In this document: positions 1-9,960 of the stretch, piece after piece
How the letters are laid out: each line of letters opens with the position of its first letter
How positions within the stretch are numbered: the first letter of the stretch is position 1
Assembly: GCF_003265705.1 (NCBI RefSeq)
Contig: NW_020313005.1
Location: forward strand, 22,512,525-22,576,524
From: Callorhinus ursinus
Lineage: Eukaryota; Chordata; Mammalia; Carnivora; Otariidae
Direction of reading: 5' to 3'
Length of the DNA: 64,000 nt
Made by a program: the position numbers and the translations under genes
Notes under the pieces: model-generated
Database searches by the model: none
Told to the model about the DNA's origin: nothing
What the model saw: the letters and a program-made list of their open reading frames with translations, nothing else

Positions 1-198
1 GACTCTGAAGGGCAGACTGAGGGTTCTAGAGGGGAGGAGGGTGGGGGTATGTGTAGTCTGGTGATGGGTATTAAAGAGGGCACATTCTGCATGGAGCACT
101 GTGTGTTGTGGACAAACAATGAATCATGGAACACGACATCAAAAACAAATGATGTAATATATGGTGATTAACATAACAATAAAAAATTTTTAAAAAAA
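1..198 (+). mobile_element. 3' end of a carnivore LINE-1 (5' part lies outside the window)
   Basis: The carnivore L1 3' UTR is visible in order: GACTCTGAAG...CAGACTGAGGGTTCTAGAGGGGAGG, GGTGATGGGTATTAAAGAGGGCAC, GGAGCACTGTGTGTTG, AACAATGAATCATGGAACACGACATCAAAAAC, then ATGATGTAATATATGGTGATTAACATAACAATAAA. The same blocks recur at 33191-33663 and 50142-50211. AATAAA is at 178-183, but the A-rich end is short and broken (181-198), and sequence continues to a second poly(A) run at 406-421. Confidence 0.85.
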
Positions 199-421
199 CA
201 AAGAGTATAATCTTCCACTTTGTCAAAACTATTACAGGGTTCATCCAATCCATTTTTCTTCCAGGGTTATTTCTTTTAGTATTTTTTCTTCTGGATGCCC
301 TGTTTCCCGGATCCTATGTCTTCTTTTCTTGGTTTAGTCTCATTTTAATGAAGCATTTCCTCCAGTAGCTTCTGAGAAGCATCAGAAATAAATTTTTTGA
401 AATTTAAAAAAAAAAAAAAAA
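199..421 (+). mobile_element. Polyadenylated extension after the L1 end (possible 3' transduction)
   Basis: Non-L1 sequence directly follows the L1 3' UTR. It ends with AATAAA at 387-392 and a clean run of 16 A at 406-421, the spacing of a used polyadenylation site. This fits an L1 transcript that read through its own weak signal and carried about 200 bases with it. The alternative is that this segment is an unrelated older repeat with its own tail; its middle (CTGGATGCCCTGTTTCCC) looks like dispersed repeat sequence. Confidence 0.4.
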
Positions 422-1529
422 CTGACCTATCTCATGAGGTTGGATCAGAAAAATAGAACATATGCATTGAGCACCTAGACCAGTGTCTGATGCAACGTAA
501 ATTTCTAATGCAAGTTACCTCTTAATATTTTCAGATTCCCTATGGATCAAGAGATAGATAAATAGCTGGGCATATTCCCAGTTTCACCAGCACCTGGCAT
601 CAGCACCTTGCAAGCCTGCGTTTTCTAGCCTCTTCTCAAACCTGAAGGCAAACACAGAAGGAAAGCTACAGGCGAGTTGTATTCTCAAATCAATTTCTGC
701 AGCCAGGGATGATGTTGTGTTCTAAACCACGCAAGTCAAATTAAAATCCCTACATATTCCCCTACCTCACATAGAGCCTGCCTGATCAAACCACTGCTCA
801 CAGACAGGGACAAAACACACATCTCACCGTGTTTGACATCCCAGATTCCTTTTTCATTTGGCTCATATTCATTCGCTGTCTTTCTGAACCTCTCATTCTG
901 TTTCTGAGTTATCGTTAATTACAGAATAAATCAAGAACACATGCTAATCTGGAGGATCTTGTCTTTGAAATGTTTCTTTGTGCCTTCCCTGTTTGTAGAG
1001 AGCTGTGTTGGGAAGGCAAATGTATCCCTGGCTGGCAGACTTTGTCTTCCTTAGAATTTAGGTGTGATCTATATTCAAATGACAGTTTAATGAGCCTTTT
1101 CCTATTTCCAGAAACCTTATCACATCATTAAAGCGTAGAAATGAATAATACATCTAGCAGTTGGATTAAGCTGAACTTGAGACCTTGACACATCTTCAAA
1201 GAGGGGAAGAAATTGGAGCAGAGGCAAAATCGAGGGATGCTGAGGTGAAAAGAAGGGGTTAAATGAAGGGGGGGGCTATTTTTATTCTGATGTGCCAACA
1301 TAGGTAAATGCCACCAACATTTTTTCAAAGTCTTAATGTGGCACTCCTGTTTCTTTGAGCAGGGCCTGGAAGAGAATTTGGGCAGATCATCTGCTGCATG
1401 TCATCATGGCTTAGGATGAAGAGTTCACCTGCCAGGACTTCATTGTGAGCAAGATGCAAGTCGCCTGCATTAGTATCCATATCATTCCCAACTTCTTCCT
1501 CAGGAGTAGGGGAGCTCAGGGTAATTAGA
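422..1529. other. No gene or repeat recognised
   Basis: Mixed AT-rich sequence. I see no ORF resembling a protein, no splice-bounded exon and no repeat I can name. Confidence 0.4.
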
Positions 1530-1745
1530 GGTCTGAGCCCTGGGGTCAGAATTCCAGGTCTGTCTCCTAGGAGCTGTGTGTCTTAGGGTTGAGTAGCTTG
1601 GTCTCTTTAAAACCTCAGTGTTTTTCATCTATAAACTGAGAGATAAGAAATATACCTGCTTTGGTGGGTTGTGGAGAGGACCCAGGGAAAAAGCCTAGAT
1701 CAAATTCTCAGCCCAGTGCTTGGTATACAGTAAGGGCACAATGCC
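1530..1745 (+). mobile_element. MIR SINE
   Basis: MIR order is readable on the plus strand: a diverged form of 'gtgtgaccttgggcaagttacttaacctc' at about 1574-1610, AACCTCAGTGTTTTTCATCTATAAACTGAGA, then the 3' part CAGTGCTTGGTATACAGTAAGGGC. Confidence 0.7.
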
Positions 1746-1749
1746 TGTC

Positions 1750-1980
1750 AGCTCTTCTTTTTCATTTCTTGGTATCTTGGCACATGCTCTTTCCTCTACT
1801 GAGAATGACCTTCACCCAAGTCCACCCTGTAGCCTCAACTCCCCAGCCCTTTCTCCTTCTGAAAACCTCTATTCATCTTTCAAAACCCAGTTGAAATGTT
1901 CTCCACCATCATCCTCCCTCATACCCTCAGGCAGATCAAACATTTGCTTTATCCAGACCTCCGTAATCCCCTCGACAGGC
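1750..1980 (+). mobile_element. L2 LINE fragment (3' region)
   Basis: Pyrimidine-rich L2 3' coding/UTR phrases: CACATGCTCTTTCCTCTAC, CTATTCATCTTTCAAAACCCAGTTGAAATGTTCTCC, CCAGACCTCC. These match the usual 'tcaaatgtcacctcctcagagaggccttccctgacc' region in diverged form. Confidence 0.6.
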
Positions 1981-2744
1981 TTTTGTGATCAAAACTGCCC
2001 TTTGCTGAGATTCTGGTGTTTTGTGGTCGGTCCTTGAATGTCAGTTGAATGAATCTGAATTCCCGTTTCTCTCTTTTCCAATGTTTAGAAATAGAGGTGA
2101 TGGCACATTTCCAAGTGGTCTCGTGGCTTTCTGTCCAATGCTGACAGATGCACATGTTGGTGATAAGAGCTCTTTATTGCCCTGGAGAAAAGCCCTTTGG
2201 TAGATGCTGCCAACACAGCACAGATTCTAACCCAACCACGCCCCATACAGAGTGTTGGTATGAAAATGGTAAGTGAAGACTACCCCCATTCCACTGCACT
2301 GGACAAAGGATCCCAGACATGTTGGAAACCTGGAAGGCATCCCTGACTGTTCCCCTTCTCTTGCACACCACATTCTGGACATGGCAAGGGTCTCTAAGCT
2401 CCACTCAGGATTCCTCCATTCACCCCCTCTGCATCCCTCTCACCCCATCTCCGGGCTCACACACTCAGGATCTCCCTTCAAGGTCCAAAGTCTTTTCCCA
2501 CCTGGCTCCTGTCCATTTTCCTGAGGAATAAATCTAATAATATTCTCTTCCTTTAAAAAATGGCATTTTTCCTGACAAAAGGAGCCCAACTTCTAAGCTA
2601 AGAGTTAGAACCCTCCGTACTCTGATCCCAGCTTTCTTTTAGATTTGCTTCCTACCACTTTCCTTTGTGAGTGTTATCTTGAAGCTAAACCTCTGTGCCA
2701 TTGTATTCCTTCAGCCAGTGATCTTTTAAATGTGAAAATCAAAT
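1981..2744. other. Unassigned, with L2-like phrases near 2310-2500 and 2600-2740
   Basis: CCCTCCGTACTCTGATCCCAGC and GCTTCCTACCACTTTCCTT (2612-2664) resemble the upstream part of the L2 3' region, and the stretch near 2320-2500 has similar texture. Divergence is too high to place ends. No gene seen. Confidence 0.3.
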
Positions 2745-3043
2745 CCTGCTACTCCTCTGTTTATACCAGTTTTTGTATAACCACATTGGAAAATGACCTG
2801 GAAGTTCCAGTAAAACTGATCATGTGTACACGCTATGACTTAGCAATATCTCTCCCGATATATACCCACAATGAGCCCATGTGCAACTCACCTGAAACAA
2901 CTGTATCAAGATGTTCAAAGGAGCATTATTTCTAATACACCAAAGTGAAATATACCTAAATTTCCCTAATAGTACAATGGATAAATTATATTACATTCAC
3001 ACAATGAAATACTATACATGAATGATAAGAAATTTCTAGAGCT

Positions 3044-3236
3044 GGGGCACCTGAGTGGCTCAGTTAGTGAGGCATCTGACTCTTGACTTCAGCTCGGGTC
3101 ACGATCTCAGGGTCCTGGGATCAAGCCCCATGTCGAGCTCTGTGCTCAGCAGGGAGTCTGCTTGAGATTCTCTCTCTCTCCTCCTCCCTCTGCCCTTCCC
3201 CCCCTACTCTCTCTCTGTCTCTGTCTCTCAAATAGA
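3044..3236 (+). mobile_element. Carnivore SINE (SINEC, tRNA-derived), copy 1
   Basis: Starts GGGGCACCTGAGTGGCTCAGTTAG (pol III A-box region), followed by GGGTCCTGGGATCAAGCCCC (B-box region), GTGCTCAGCAGGGAGTCTGCTTGAGATTC and a CT-rich run ending in CTCTCAAATAGATGAT. The usual AAATAAAT tail has become a GATA array. It splits the ancient L1. No clear TSD could be read. Confidence 0.9.
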
Positions 3237-3244
3237 TGATAGAT

Positions 3245-3298
<54 letters not shown>

Positions 3299-3299
3299 A
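3237..3299. repeat. (GATA)n microsatellite at the tail of a SINE
   Basis: Near-perfect GATA/ATAG tandem repeats, about 15 units, starting where the SINE tail should be. The array probably grew from the tail. Confidence 0.95.
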
Positions 3300-3478
3300 T
3301 TGCCTAAAGCTATATACAACAATATGAATGAATTTCACAAATATAGTTTTGAGGGGAAAAAAACAAACATAAATAGTATGAACTGTGTGATTCCTTTTAT
3401 GTGAAGTAGAAAAATAGGTGAAAACATTAAAAGCCAGGGCAGCGTTGCCCTTGGGGAAGGAGTGACTGCAAGGGATCG

Positions 3479-3945
3479 TTGTGAGTTCAGCTATGCCTCC
3501 CAAAAAGATGTGTCCAACTCTTTCCCCCTGATACTTGTGAATGCGAGCTCTTTTGGAGATAGAGTTTCTGGAATTGTTATTAGTTAAGGATCTCAAGATG
3601 AGATCATTCTGGATCAGGGTGGCCCTGAACATCCAGAGGCTGGTGTCCTTCTGAGAGGAAGGAGAAGATGTTGGACATGCAGAAGGGAAGGTCATGTGAA
3701 GGTGGAGACAGAGGTTGGAGTGGTGCTTCTACATGCCAAGGAGGGCAAAAATTTGCTGGCAGACCCCAGAAGTGGGGAGAGAAGATTGGAGAGGATTGTC
3801 CCTCAGAGCCTCCAGAAGAAACTAACCATGCCAACACCTTGACTTCAGACTTCTGGCCTCCAGAACAGTAAGAGAATACATGTCTGCTATTTTAAGCCAC
3901 TTAGGTTTGGGGAATTTGTTACAGCAACCCTGAGAACCTCATGTA
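3479..3945 (+). mobile_element. MLT1-like MaLR LTR (ERVL class)
   Basis: Full-length order of an MLT1 LTR: ATGCCTCCCAAAAAGATGTGTCC, GTTATTAGTTAAGGATCTCAAGATGAGATCATTCTGG, AACATCCAGAGGCTGGTGTCCTT, GGTCATGTGAAGGTGGAGACAGAGGTTGGAGTG, ACACCTTGACTTCAGACTTCTGGCCTCCAGAAC, TATTTTAAGCCACTTAGGTTTGGGGAATTTGTTACAGCAACCCTG. No retroviral coding sequence is attached. It interrupts the ancient L1. Confidence 0.8.
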
Positions 3946-4099
3946 GGGGCCTTACATGTGTTACTGGGATGCAGCTAGAATTCTGTTTCTTGTTCTATCT
4001 TCAGTTTATGAAAATCCATTGATCTGTATACTTGATCAGTGTGCACTTTTCAATATGTATATTATATTTCAAAAAAGTTAAAAGTATATATAATGACTT

Positions 4100-4300
4100 T
4101 TTATTACACTTTGAAAGCAGCCTTCGTACCACAGTGCAGCAGTCAGAATAAGACAGGTTGTTGTCCAGTAACAAGTAATCCCAATTGACCCACAGCATCA
4201 AAGGTCTGTATCTCGCCCATGCAGCACATCTTCTGGGGATCAGCTATAGCTCTACTTCACATCATCTTCATGAACCAGATCAAGCTTTAACTCCTTCCTG
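4100..4300. repeat. Old LTR-like repeat, family uncertain
   Basis: CACAGTGCAGCAGTCAGAATAAGACAGG, CCAGTAACAAGTAATCCC and CTGTATCTCGCCCATGCAGCACATC...GGGGATCAGCTATAGCTCTACTTCACATCATCTTCAT follow the layout of a common dispersed ERV-type repeat. I cannot name it safely. Confidence 0.35.
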
Positions 4301-4464
4301 AAACTTTTCCAGAATTCTCCAGGCAGACAAGTCATACAATATAAGTGTCTTTCTCCAATTGTATTACTTTTATTTTGGCTACTTGCTTGCACATTTATTT
4401 CTGGCACTAGGTGTGAACGTCCAGATTGCAGACATATCATCTTTATAGAGTGTAATGATTGGAA

Positions 4465-4662
4465 GCACATTTTTTATATCAGACTTGATGTTAGACAGAT
4501 TTGAATTCCATCCCTAGTGACCTTCCCCTTAGCTTTGGTTCCCACCTACAAAATAAGGGTAATAATACTATGACAGTATAATAGGGTGATGATTAACAAC
4601 ATGTGTAAAATTCTTTAAAATCCAAGGCATAAAGAAGGCATTCAGTAAACATTGCCTATGTA
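4465..4662 (+). mobile_element. MIR SINE
   Basis: Diverged MIR in plus orientation: CAGATTTGAATTCC, CTACAAAATAAGGGTAATAATAC, GGTGATGATTAACAACATGTGTAAAATTCTTTAAAA, then AAGGCATTCAGTAAAC. Confidence 0.65.
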
Positions 4663-4669
4663 CTTACTG

Positions 4670-4860
4670 TTATTGCCTACCTACTACAAGTCAGGCTCTG
4701 ATCTAGGGTTCTAGATTTAGTGGTGACCAAGGCAAAAATCTTAGCCCTTAGTGGCTAGGCTGATATTGTTATTATTAGAACTATTATTTATATGTCCACT
4801 AGCTAGCATGGTGCTTGACACATAGTAGGTCCACAATAAATATCATTGAACAAAGAATTC
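4670..4860 (+). mobile_element. Fragment of an ancient LINE/MIR 3' end
   Basis: GTCAGGCTCTGATCTAGGGTTCTAGATTTAGTGGTGACCAAGGC is the old 'gccaggcactgtgctaggtgctggggatacagtggtgaac' motif. A separate 3' end follows: CATGGTGCTTGACACATAGTAGGTCCACAATAAATATCATTGAA. Confidence 0.5.
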
Positions 4861-5549
4861 TCAGTCTCTTATTCCAAAATGCCAACCTTACTCCTAACTT
4901 CTTGCCTTTATAGATGGTTCTTTAATACTTTTTCCTCTTTTGATTCTCGTTCTCATTTTTTCATGAGTCATTCCTCTAAAAAAAAATTAGCTTTTTGGGT
5001 GACTGTTTGAGCCTAATCACGTTAGCATCGCATACATAATAATCCACGTTAACAGATGCCCTATTTATGGGGAAATGTAAAGGCATGATGTGGGGAAATT
5101 ATTCATCTCGTGTTTTTGTTGAAGAAGCAAAACACAGTAAATTAAGTCTAGTCTTCTTGAAATTCTGCATTTTTAAAAAAAATGTGATAGAAACTGGGGA
5201 ATACACTTCGTACAATGTGGCATTAATTATTTAGTCATTCTGAATAGGTTTCAATTGCATTACATGGAAAAATGTAAGAGCCCTCCAGTGGCCAAATAAT
5301 CCCTCTCAAATCCCAAGGGTTATTTGCTGCAGACGGCATCTCCAACTGAATGAAATGCCTGCTTTATCTTCTGCATGGAAAGAAGGAGGGCAAGACCTAT
5401 TAAAGCCCCATTTTCCCATTTTAAAAAGGACTCTTGTCTGATTCCAAACACTCAGACAAGTTTGAAGCAAATTGTTTTATCTCTTAAAGCAGAGATAATG
5501 CCCTTTTTCTGATAGCTAACCACTGAAATCAAGTAACACTTTTTTTTTT
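4861..5549. other. No gene seen; repeat-poor AT-rich block
   Basis: From about 5000 to 5330 the sequence is free of any repeat I can name and has homeodomain-type cores (TTAATTATTTAG near 5223, CCTATTTATGG near 5059). It could be conserved non-coding DNA, but nothing here proves that. Confidence 0.3.
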
Positions 5550-5590
5550 AATTGAGCATCTACTGAAAAAAAAAAATTGAGCATCTACTG
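5550..5590 (+). mobile_element. Poly(A)-only insertion flanked by a perfect 16-bp direct repeat
   Basis: AATTGAGCATCTACTG occurs at 5550-5565 and again at 5575-5590, separated only by A (5566-5574). This is the structure left when target-primed reverse transcription copies only a poly(A) tail. A simple tandem duplication with a slipped A run is the alternative. Confidence 0.55.
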
Positions 5591-5812
5591 TAGATCCAGC
5601 ACTGGACTTTGTGGAAGGAGATTGCCTATGGAGGGAGAGAGAAAGGTGAAGTGGAATATCCAGATTCTATCTTGGAGGGGCCTGTGGTTGGCTGAGGAGA
5701 CTAGACCAAATACTTTGTACAATAAAATGATCACATATGATGCTAAACTTGGTCTTTTTTGTCAGAGACCATGTTTGGCACTCTTCAGGGCAGGGAAAAG
5801 AAAGTGCCTCAT
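5591..5812. other. Short unassigned stretch
   Basis: Starts with TAGATCCAGCACTGGACTTTG, a possible remnant of the same 'gagcatctactgtgtgccagcactg' repeat. Nothing else is recognised. Confidence 0.3.
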
Positions 5813-5823
5813 AAGAATTAATA

Positions 5824-6021
5824 GGGGTGCCTGGGTGGCACAGTTGGGTAAGCATCCAACTCTTGGTTTAGGCTCAGGTTGTGATCTCAGTGTCATGAGA
5901 TCCAGCCCCTCGTCAGGCTCCGTGCTCAGCACGGAGTCTACTTGAGATTCTCCCTCTCCGTCTTCCCCTCCCACTCATGCCCTTTCCCCCTCTCAAATAA
6001 ATAAATAAATCTTTAAAAAAA
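5824..6021 (+). mobile_element. Carnivore SINE, copy 2, with TSD
   Basis: Head GGGGTGCCTGGGTGGCACAG, GCTCCGTGCTCAGCACGGAGTCTACTTGAGATTC, CT-rich run, then CTCTCAAATAAATAAATAAATCTTTAAAAAA. The TSD is AAGAATTAATA (5813-5823) and AAGGATTAATA (6022-6032), 10 of 11 identical. Confidence 0.95.
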
Positions 6022-6044
6022 AAGGATTAATAAAACTCATTTGC

Positions 6045-6400
6045 AATTTATTGGTGGTAAGCATTTTGCTAAGTATTAGAGGGGCCAGAATCCATACAGA
6101 CATGGTGCCTTGCTTTCTTGGCCCTTAGAGTCTGTTGCGGGAGAATAACAGTGAATAAGCAATTGCAAAGAGCTGTGTCAAACACTGAGACAAAGTACAG
6201 GAGCAACTAAGGCACAGAGAGGAAGCATTGAGCCAAAACTGAGGAGGGAATTGTGGTTAGGGAAGGCGTCCTAGAGGTGGAGACTTTTAGGCCAGCACCT
6301 AAAATGAAGAGACATTTCTTAGCCAAGTGATTAGGTAAGGTTTAGAATGTTCTAGGAAGAGAACAGAGGATGTGAAGAGCTGATGGTGGAGAGGGAGAGG
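6045..6400 (+). mobile_element. Ancient LINE-like dispersed repeat (L1ME-type 3' region?)
   Basis: Reads as the old layout 'gctaagtattagaggggccagaatccatacagacatggtgccttgctttc ... gaggagggaattgtggttagggaaggcgtcctagaggtggagac', which recurs at 15756, 22690 and, in part, at 39520, 43985 and 50440. Family name uncertain. Confidence 0.45.
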
Positions 6401-7909
6401 GATGGTTGAGAGGCTGAAAGATGTTCTGTGTGGTTGGAGCAGAAGAGAATGGCATGGGAAGAGGGGAGGCAGGGACCACGTCTCAGGAGTGGCAACTAAG
6501 GCTAAGTCCCACTGCCCATCAGATTCCTATCAAGGCCCCAGACAAGCACATTCTTTCATAATCTCCTGTCCAATCCCCATGTGTCTCATCAGAACTTATT
6601 TTTTTATTTCCAATTCCCCAAAATAGGCATTTTTATTCTCAACCCTGGCTTATCTTCCAAACCCACCCCCTTTCCTATGTCAGTCCCTTGGTGCCAACCT
6701 GTTTCTGGGTCCTGGTCTTCCCTTTCACTAGTCAAGGCAATTCAGTCCTTTCACATGACCTTTTTTTTCAATACTATTTCCAAAACCATTTCCTCCTGCC
6801 TCTCCTTCTTGGCCCTTAGTCCCCACCATGGTTTAGCTCCTCTGCTGGGCCCAGTCGGAGTTCCTGGAAGGAGTCAAGGGTGAGGCCTGGGACAGGCAGG
6901 GAGGTGCTGGAGCACCTGGGAAGCCAGCAGGTGTTTGAGGGGGGCCCCCGGCCACTCTCACTCTTACCTGCAAGAATCACCAAATCGAGAAGGTGGGAAG
7001 GTGTAGTCCAACATCAAAGTCAGGACAAGAGAAAATCAGGGTGGTTTGGATATGTAATTTGTCAGCAGGATGAATAGCCAGTCTGTCCTGAGCCTCGGAC
7101 TTTGTCGTGAAATGATGTTCCTACCTCATATCACTGTGCCTAAGCCCCTCAAAATGAATTCACCCATAGGGACAACAAGAGAGGGCACTACCCTCTTCTG
7201 GATCCGATCCAGTTACAGGCAAAACCGGCCCCAGCACCCCCGGCAGACCTCATCCCATGCTTCACTGCCATCCTGAAAATGACCCGGCCCTCAATATGGG
7301 AAAGATTTTCAAAGGGAAGTAAACACACTTTCTTTTTTCATCAGAGAAAACACTTTGCAGGGGTGATAAGAAAGGTTAGACCTTTGAGCTATATTAGCCT
7401 GAAGGGTCAGGATGACAGAATCCCTCGTTCATACTTGTGCAGAAAGTAATTTGGGCACAACAGCTTTCTGCTCAGTCGAGAGCAAACCGAGCAATTTCCA
7501 TCAGCCGAGACTGCCGCGTTACCTGGCGCCAGATGACTTACTCTGGTTGTCACCGATCCCAGTAAGGTGGATTCCCAAGGGTGGATGCATGTGAATTTTG
7601 AAACCAAGGAGGATTTTTTAAACCATAAACAACATCCCCCAAATCTCTGCCTCCTCACATTGCCAGAGCCAAAAGTTAAATGCACATCCAGCTACTGTTT
7701 AACTTCCTGTATTTGCAACTCTGCTCTCTTTCAGGACAAATTTTCAAACCTGGGGCCATTTCAATCTTTGGTAACAAGACTGAGAAAGCTAAAGGGTCTA
7801 TAGATTCCAATCCAAACAATTCTAGGCTTCTGCTGCCTTGTTTGAGGATCCTGGGGACCAATGCAACATGAATTCCGTCACCATCCTATGGTGCCCACCT
7901 TCTTCCCCC
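6401..7909. other. No gene or repeat recognised
   Basis: About 1.5 kb of mixed-composition sequence. ORFs up to 100 codons occur on both strands but show no family resemblance, domain or consistent frame. Confidence 0.4.
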
Positions 7910-8006
7910 GAAGCTTTTTCTTCTCCTCCTCTCCTCCCCCTCCCTTCCCCTCCTCCTCCCCCTCCTCCTCCTTCTTCTTCTTCATCTTCTTCTTCTTCTT
8001 TTTTAT
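7910..8006 (+). repeat. Polypyrimidine tract (CCT/TTC)n
   Basis: About 90 bases almost free of purines on the plus strand: CTCCTCCCC units passing into TTCTTCTTC units. The composition can form a triplex (H-DNA). Confidence 0.9.
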
Positions 8007-8390
8007 TAGGACAAGAACACTTAACTTGAGATCTCCATCTTAATACATTTTAAGGGCATGATTCAGTTGTGTGAACTATAAACACAAAGTTGTACAGCGA
8101 TTTCTAAAACATCCATCTTTCTTAACTGAAACTTTACACCCATTGAACAGCTACCCCTCATTTCCACCCCATTCTCAGCCCCTGACAATCACCATTCTAC
8201 TCTGTTTCTTGAATTTGAAGGAATTTCTGAGCCTCAGTAGCAAAAAAAAAAAGACCCAATTTAAAAACGGTGGAAGGAATTGAGTAGATATTTCTCCAAA
8301 AATTGACCTACCACTGGCCTACAAGTATATGAAAAGATACTCAACATCACTAAACATCATCATCATCAGGGAGATGCAGATCTTCCCCCT
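8007..8390 (+). mobile_element. Ancient L1 fragments (L1M)
   Basis: Two recognisable L1 pieces. AGAACACTTAACTTGAGATCTCC ... ACAAAGTTGTACAGCGATTTCTAAAAC ... CCCTGACAATCACCATTCTACTC (8009-8235). Then an ORF2-like piece, AAAAAGACCCAATTTAAAAACGG ... AGATATTTCTCCAAAAATTGACC ... GAAAAGATACTCAACATCACTAA (8244-8390). Confidence 0.7.
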
Positions 8391-8571
8391 GAGCTTCTGA
8401 GTCATCTTTAAGCCAAAGGAGGAGGAGAAATGTACAAGGGTAACTCAGGGACCAGTGATACCATAGAGCATGCATATTGGGGGTAGGGATGGTCAGGGGA
8501 GGGAGAGAGTGGGTCATTGGTGTGGGGCTGGGCAATGGGTTCCCAGAGACTGGGTACGTGTGGCCTAGGAG
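8391..8571. other. Unassigned
   Basis: Short stretch with no feature I recognise. Confidence 0.3.
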
Positions 8572-8735
8572 TAATTGCTTTTAGCCTGAGAGTCAGAGTT
8601 TTGAGTCCTGCCTCTGATATTTACTGGCCAGAAGAGCTCAGCCAAATCTGAGCTGTCTCCACCACTTCTTCACCTGTAAGAGCAGAATAATAACAGTGTG
8701 TTCCCCTACGATGATTGTGTGGGTTCACACATATA
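8572..8735 (+). mobile_element. MIR SINE
   Basis: AGTCAGAGTTTTGAGTCCTGCCTCTGATATTTACTGGCC ... CTGTAAGAGCAGAATAATAACAGTGTG ... GATTGTGTGGGTTCACAC is the MIR core in diverged form. Confidence 0.6.
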
Positions 8736-9878
8736 GTAGGGAAGTCAGAAAACTTGGAGGGCAATAGGGCCCATTATATAGAACAATAATATAACAATTA
8801 AACCCAACTTGGTATAATATAATAGGAAACCAGGGACTGGGGCAAACTAGAAAGTGCATGCCCCAACATAGAGCATTTTAAATTCAATTTAAAACAAGCT
8901 GATCAATGTACATCTGGCAGCCAAATACGGCTCACTGTTCCCCCAGCTTTTATTCCATAGGAAAATCCCTGGTCCTGAAAATGAGGATGTGGTCGTTCTG
9001 TTATTATTCTTTCCTCCAGGAAAAGTCCCAGCTCAGACTTTCCAGACTCGTCTGAAGATATGTGGCCTAAGCCAGCAGCCTGCTCAGGAACCTGACTGCT
9101 TGCATTTCCAGTAGAACTAGAGGCGCTCCCTCACGGACACCAAGCAAGAACTGTTGATTCATGGCTGGAAACAATCTCTATTTCCAGATGCTTCCATAGT
9201 TTCCTTCTGCTGTGGTGCCCCTTCTGCCCCCCTCCTCCCTCTCACTTTTGCTGCCAGCCCAAATCCAGGGACAGACAGGAGGGCTGGCAAGACTTCTTGG
9301 CTGACATCGCGGTAACTGTGAGCAAGTGTCTGCTCCGTCCCCTTTGGTCTCTGCCCACCTGTGCTCCTGACCACCCAGTATGATTGGGCTTTCAGGAGAG
9401 AAGCTTGCCCCTCCTAAGTCCTAGTTATTCAGAAGCAGGACTGGGGTCTTGGAACAGCAGACTTATGACTTGTGGGCCAGATCAGGAGCAAATTAGGTGG
9501 AATTTCTCCCTTCTCTGTGGGGAAGCCTTTATCCTAGCGGTTACAAACTGAAAATTGACTCAGGCAGAGAGAGAGAGAAAGAGAGAATAAAAGGGGATGT
9601 TTTAGGTTTTACCCCTAGACATCAATCCCAGCATTGTGCTGCCGGGTTTGGGAGAGACACGAGCATGTTGCACCTGGCTTTTACTTGCTATTTGTCCTGG
9701 AAACACTGAGGGCCACGAGATGGGCCTGGCTGAAATGGGTATTTTTTCATATCGACTTGGTGGTCCCACATCCTCTACACACAGAGCTCAGCCAGGATAT
9801 TCCCCAGGTGAGATTAGGAAAAAAAGAGGATGAGTCCTGCTTCTGCTCCACAGATTTCCTCCAGACTGCCAACAGAAG
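8736..9878. other. No gene or repeat recognised
   Basis: Over 1.1 kb without a feature I can name. A purine-rich GAGA run lies at about 9566-9588. Confidence 0.4.
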
Positions 9879-9960
9879 CTCACTCTATCCACCCCCTCCC
9901 TGGGGTCAGACTTCATTCCTTTCCGTGACCATCCTTGTCAATCCTTGGGGTGCTTCAGAG
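9879..9960 (+). repeat. 82-bp dispersed direct repeat, copy A
   Basis: Aligns without gaps to 11496-11577 with about 14 mismatches by eye (roughly 83% identity). The shared core includes CTCCCTGGGGTCA and TGACCATCCTT. I do not recognise the family. Confidence 0.75.

Larger units (their letters stand above)
2745..4085 (+). mobile_element. Ancient L1 (L1M type), interrupted by a SINE and an MLT1-like LTR
   Basis: Three collinear pieces rebuild one L1 3' end. Piece 1 (2745-3043) has the end-of-ORF2 phrases TGACTTAGCAATATCTCTCCC and CAATGGATAAATTATATTACATTCACACAATGAAATACTATAC. Piece 2 (3300-3478) continues with CAATATGAATGAATTTCAC and TGTGTGATTCC. Piece 3 (3946-4085) has TGTTACTGGGATGCAGCTAG, GTTTATGAAAATCCATTGATCTGTATAC and the terminal GTGCACTTTTCAATATGTATATTATATTTCAAAAAAGTTAAAA. 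The interruptions are the SINE at 3044 and the LTR at 3479. Confidence 0.7.

Noticed and set aside
3237..3299. CRISPR-like or designed repeat array
   Set aside because: Simple tandem tetranucleotides without spacers in a mammalian genome.
3228..3695. 155-codon minus-strand frame with YLSIYLSIYLSI repeats
   Set aside because: It is the translation of a GATA microsatellite plus an MLT1-like LTR in reverse.
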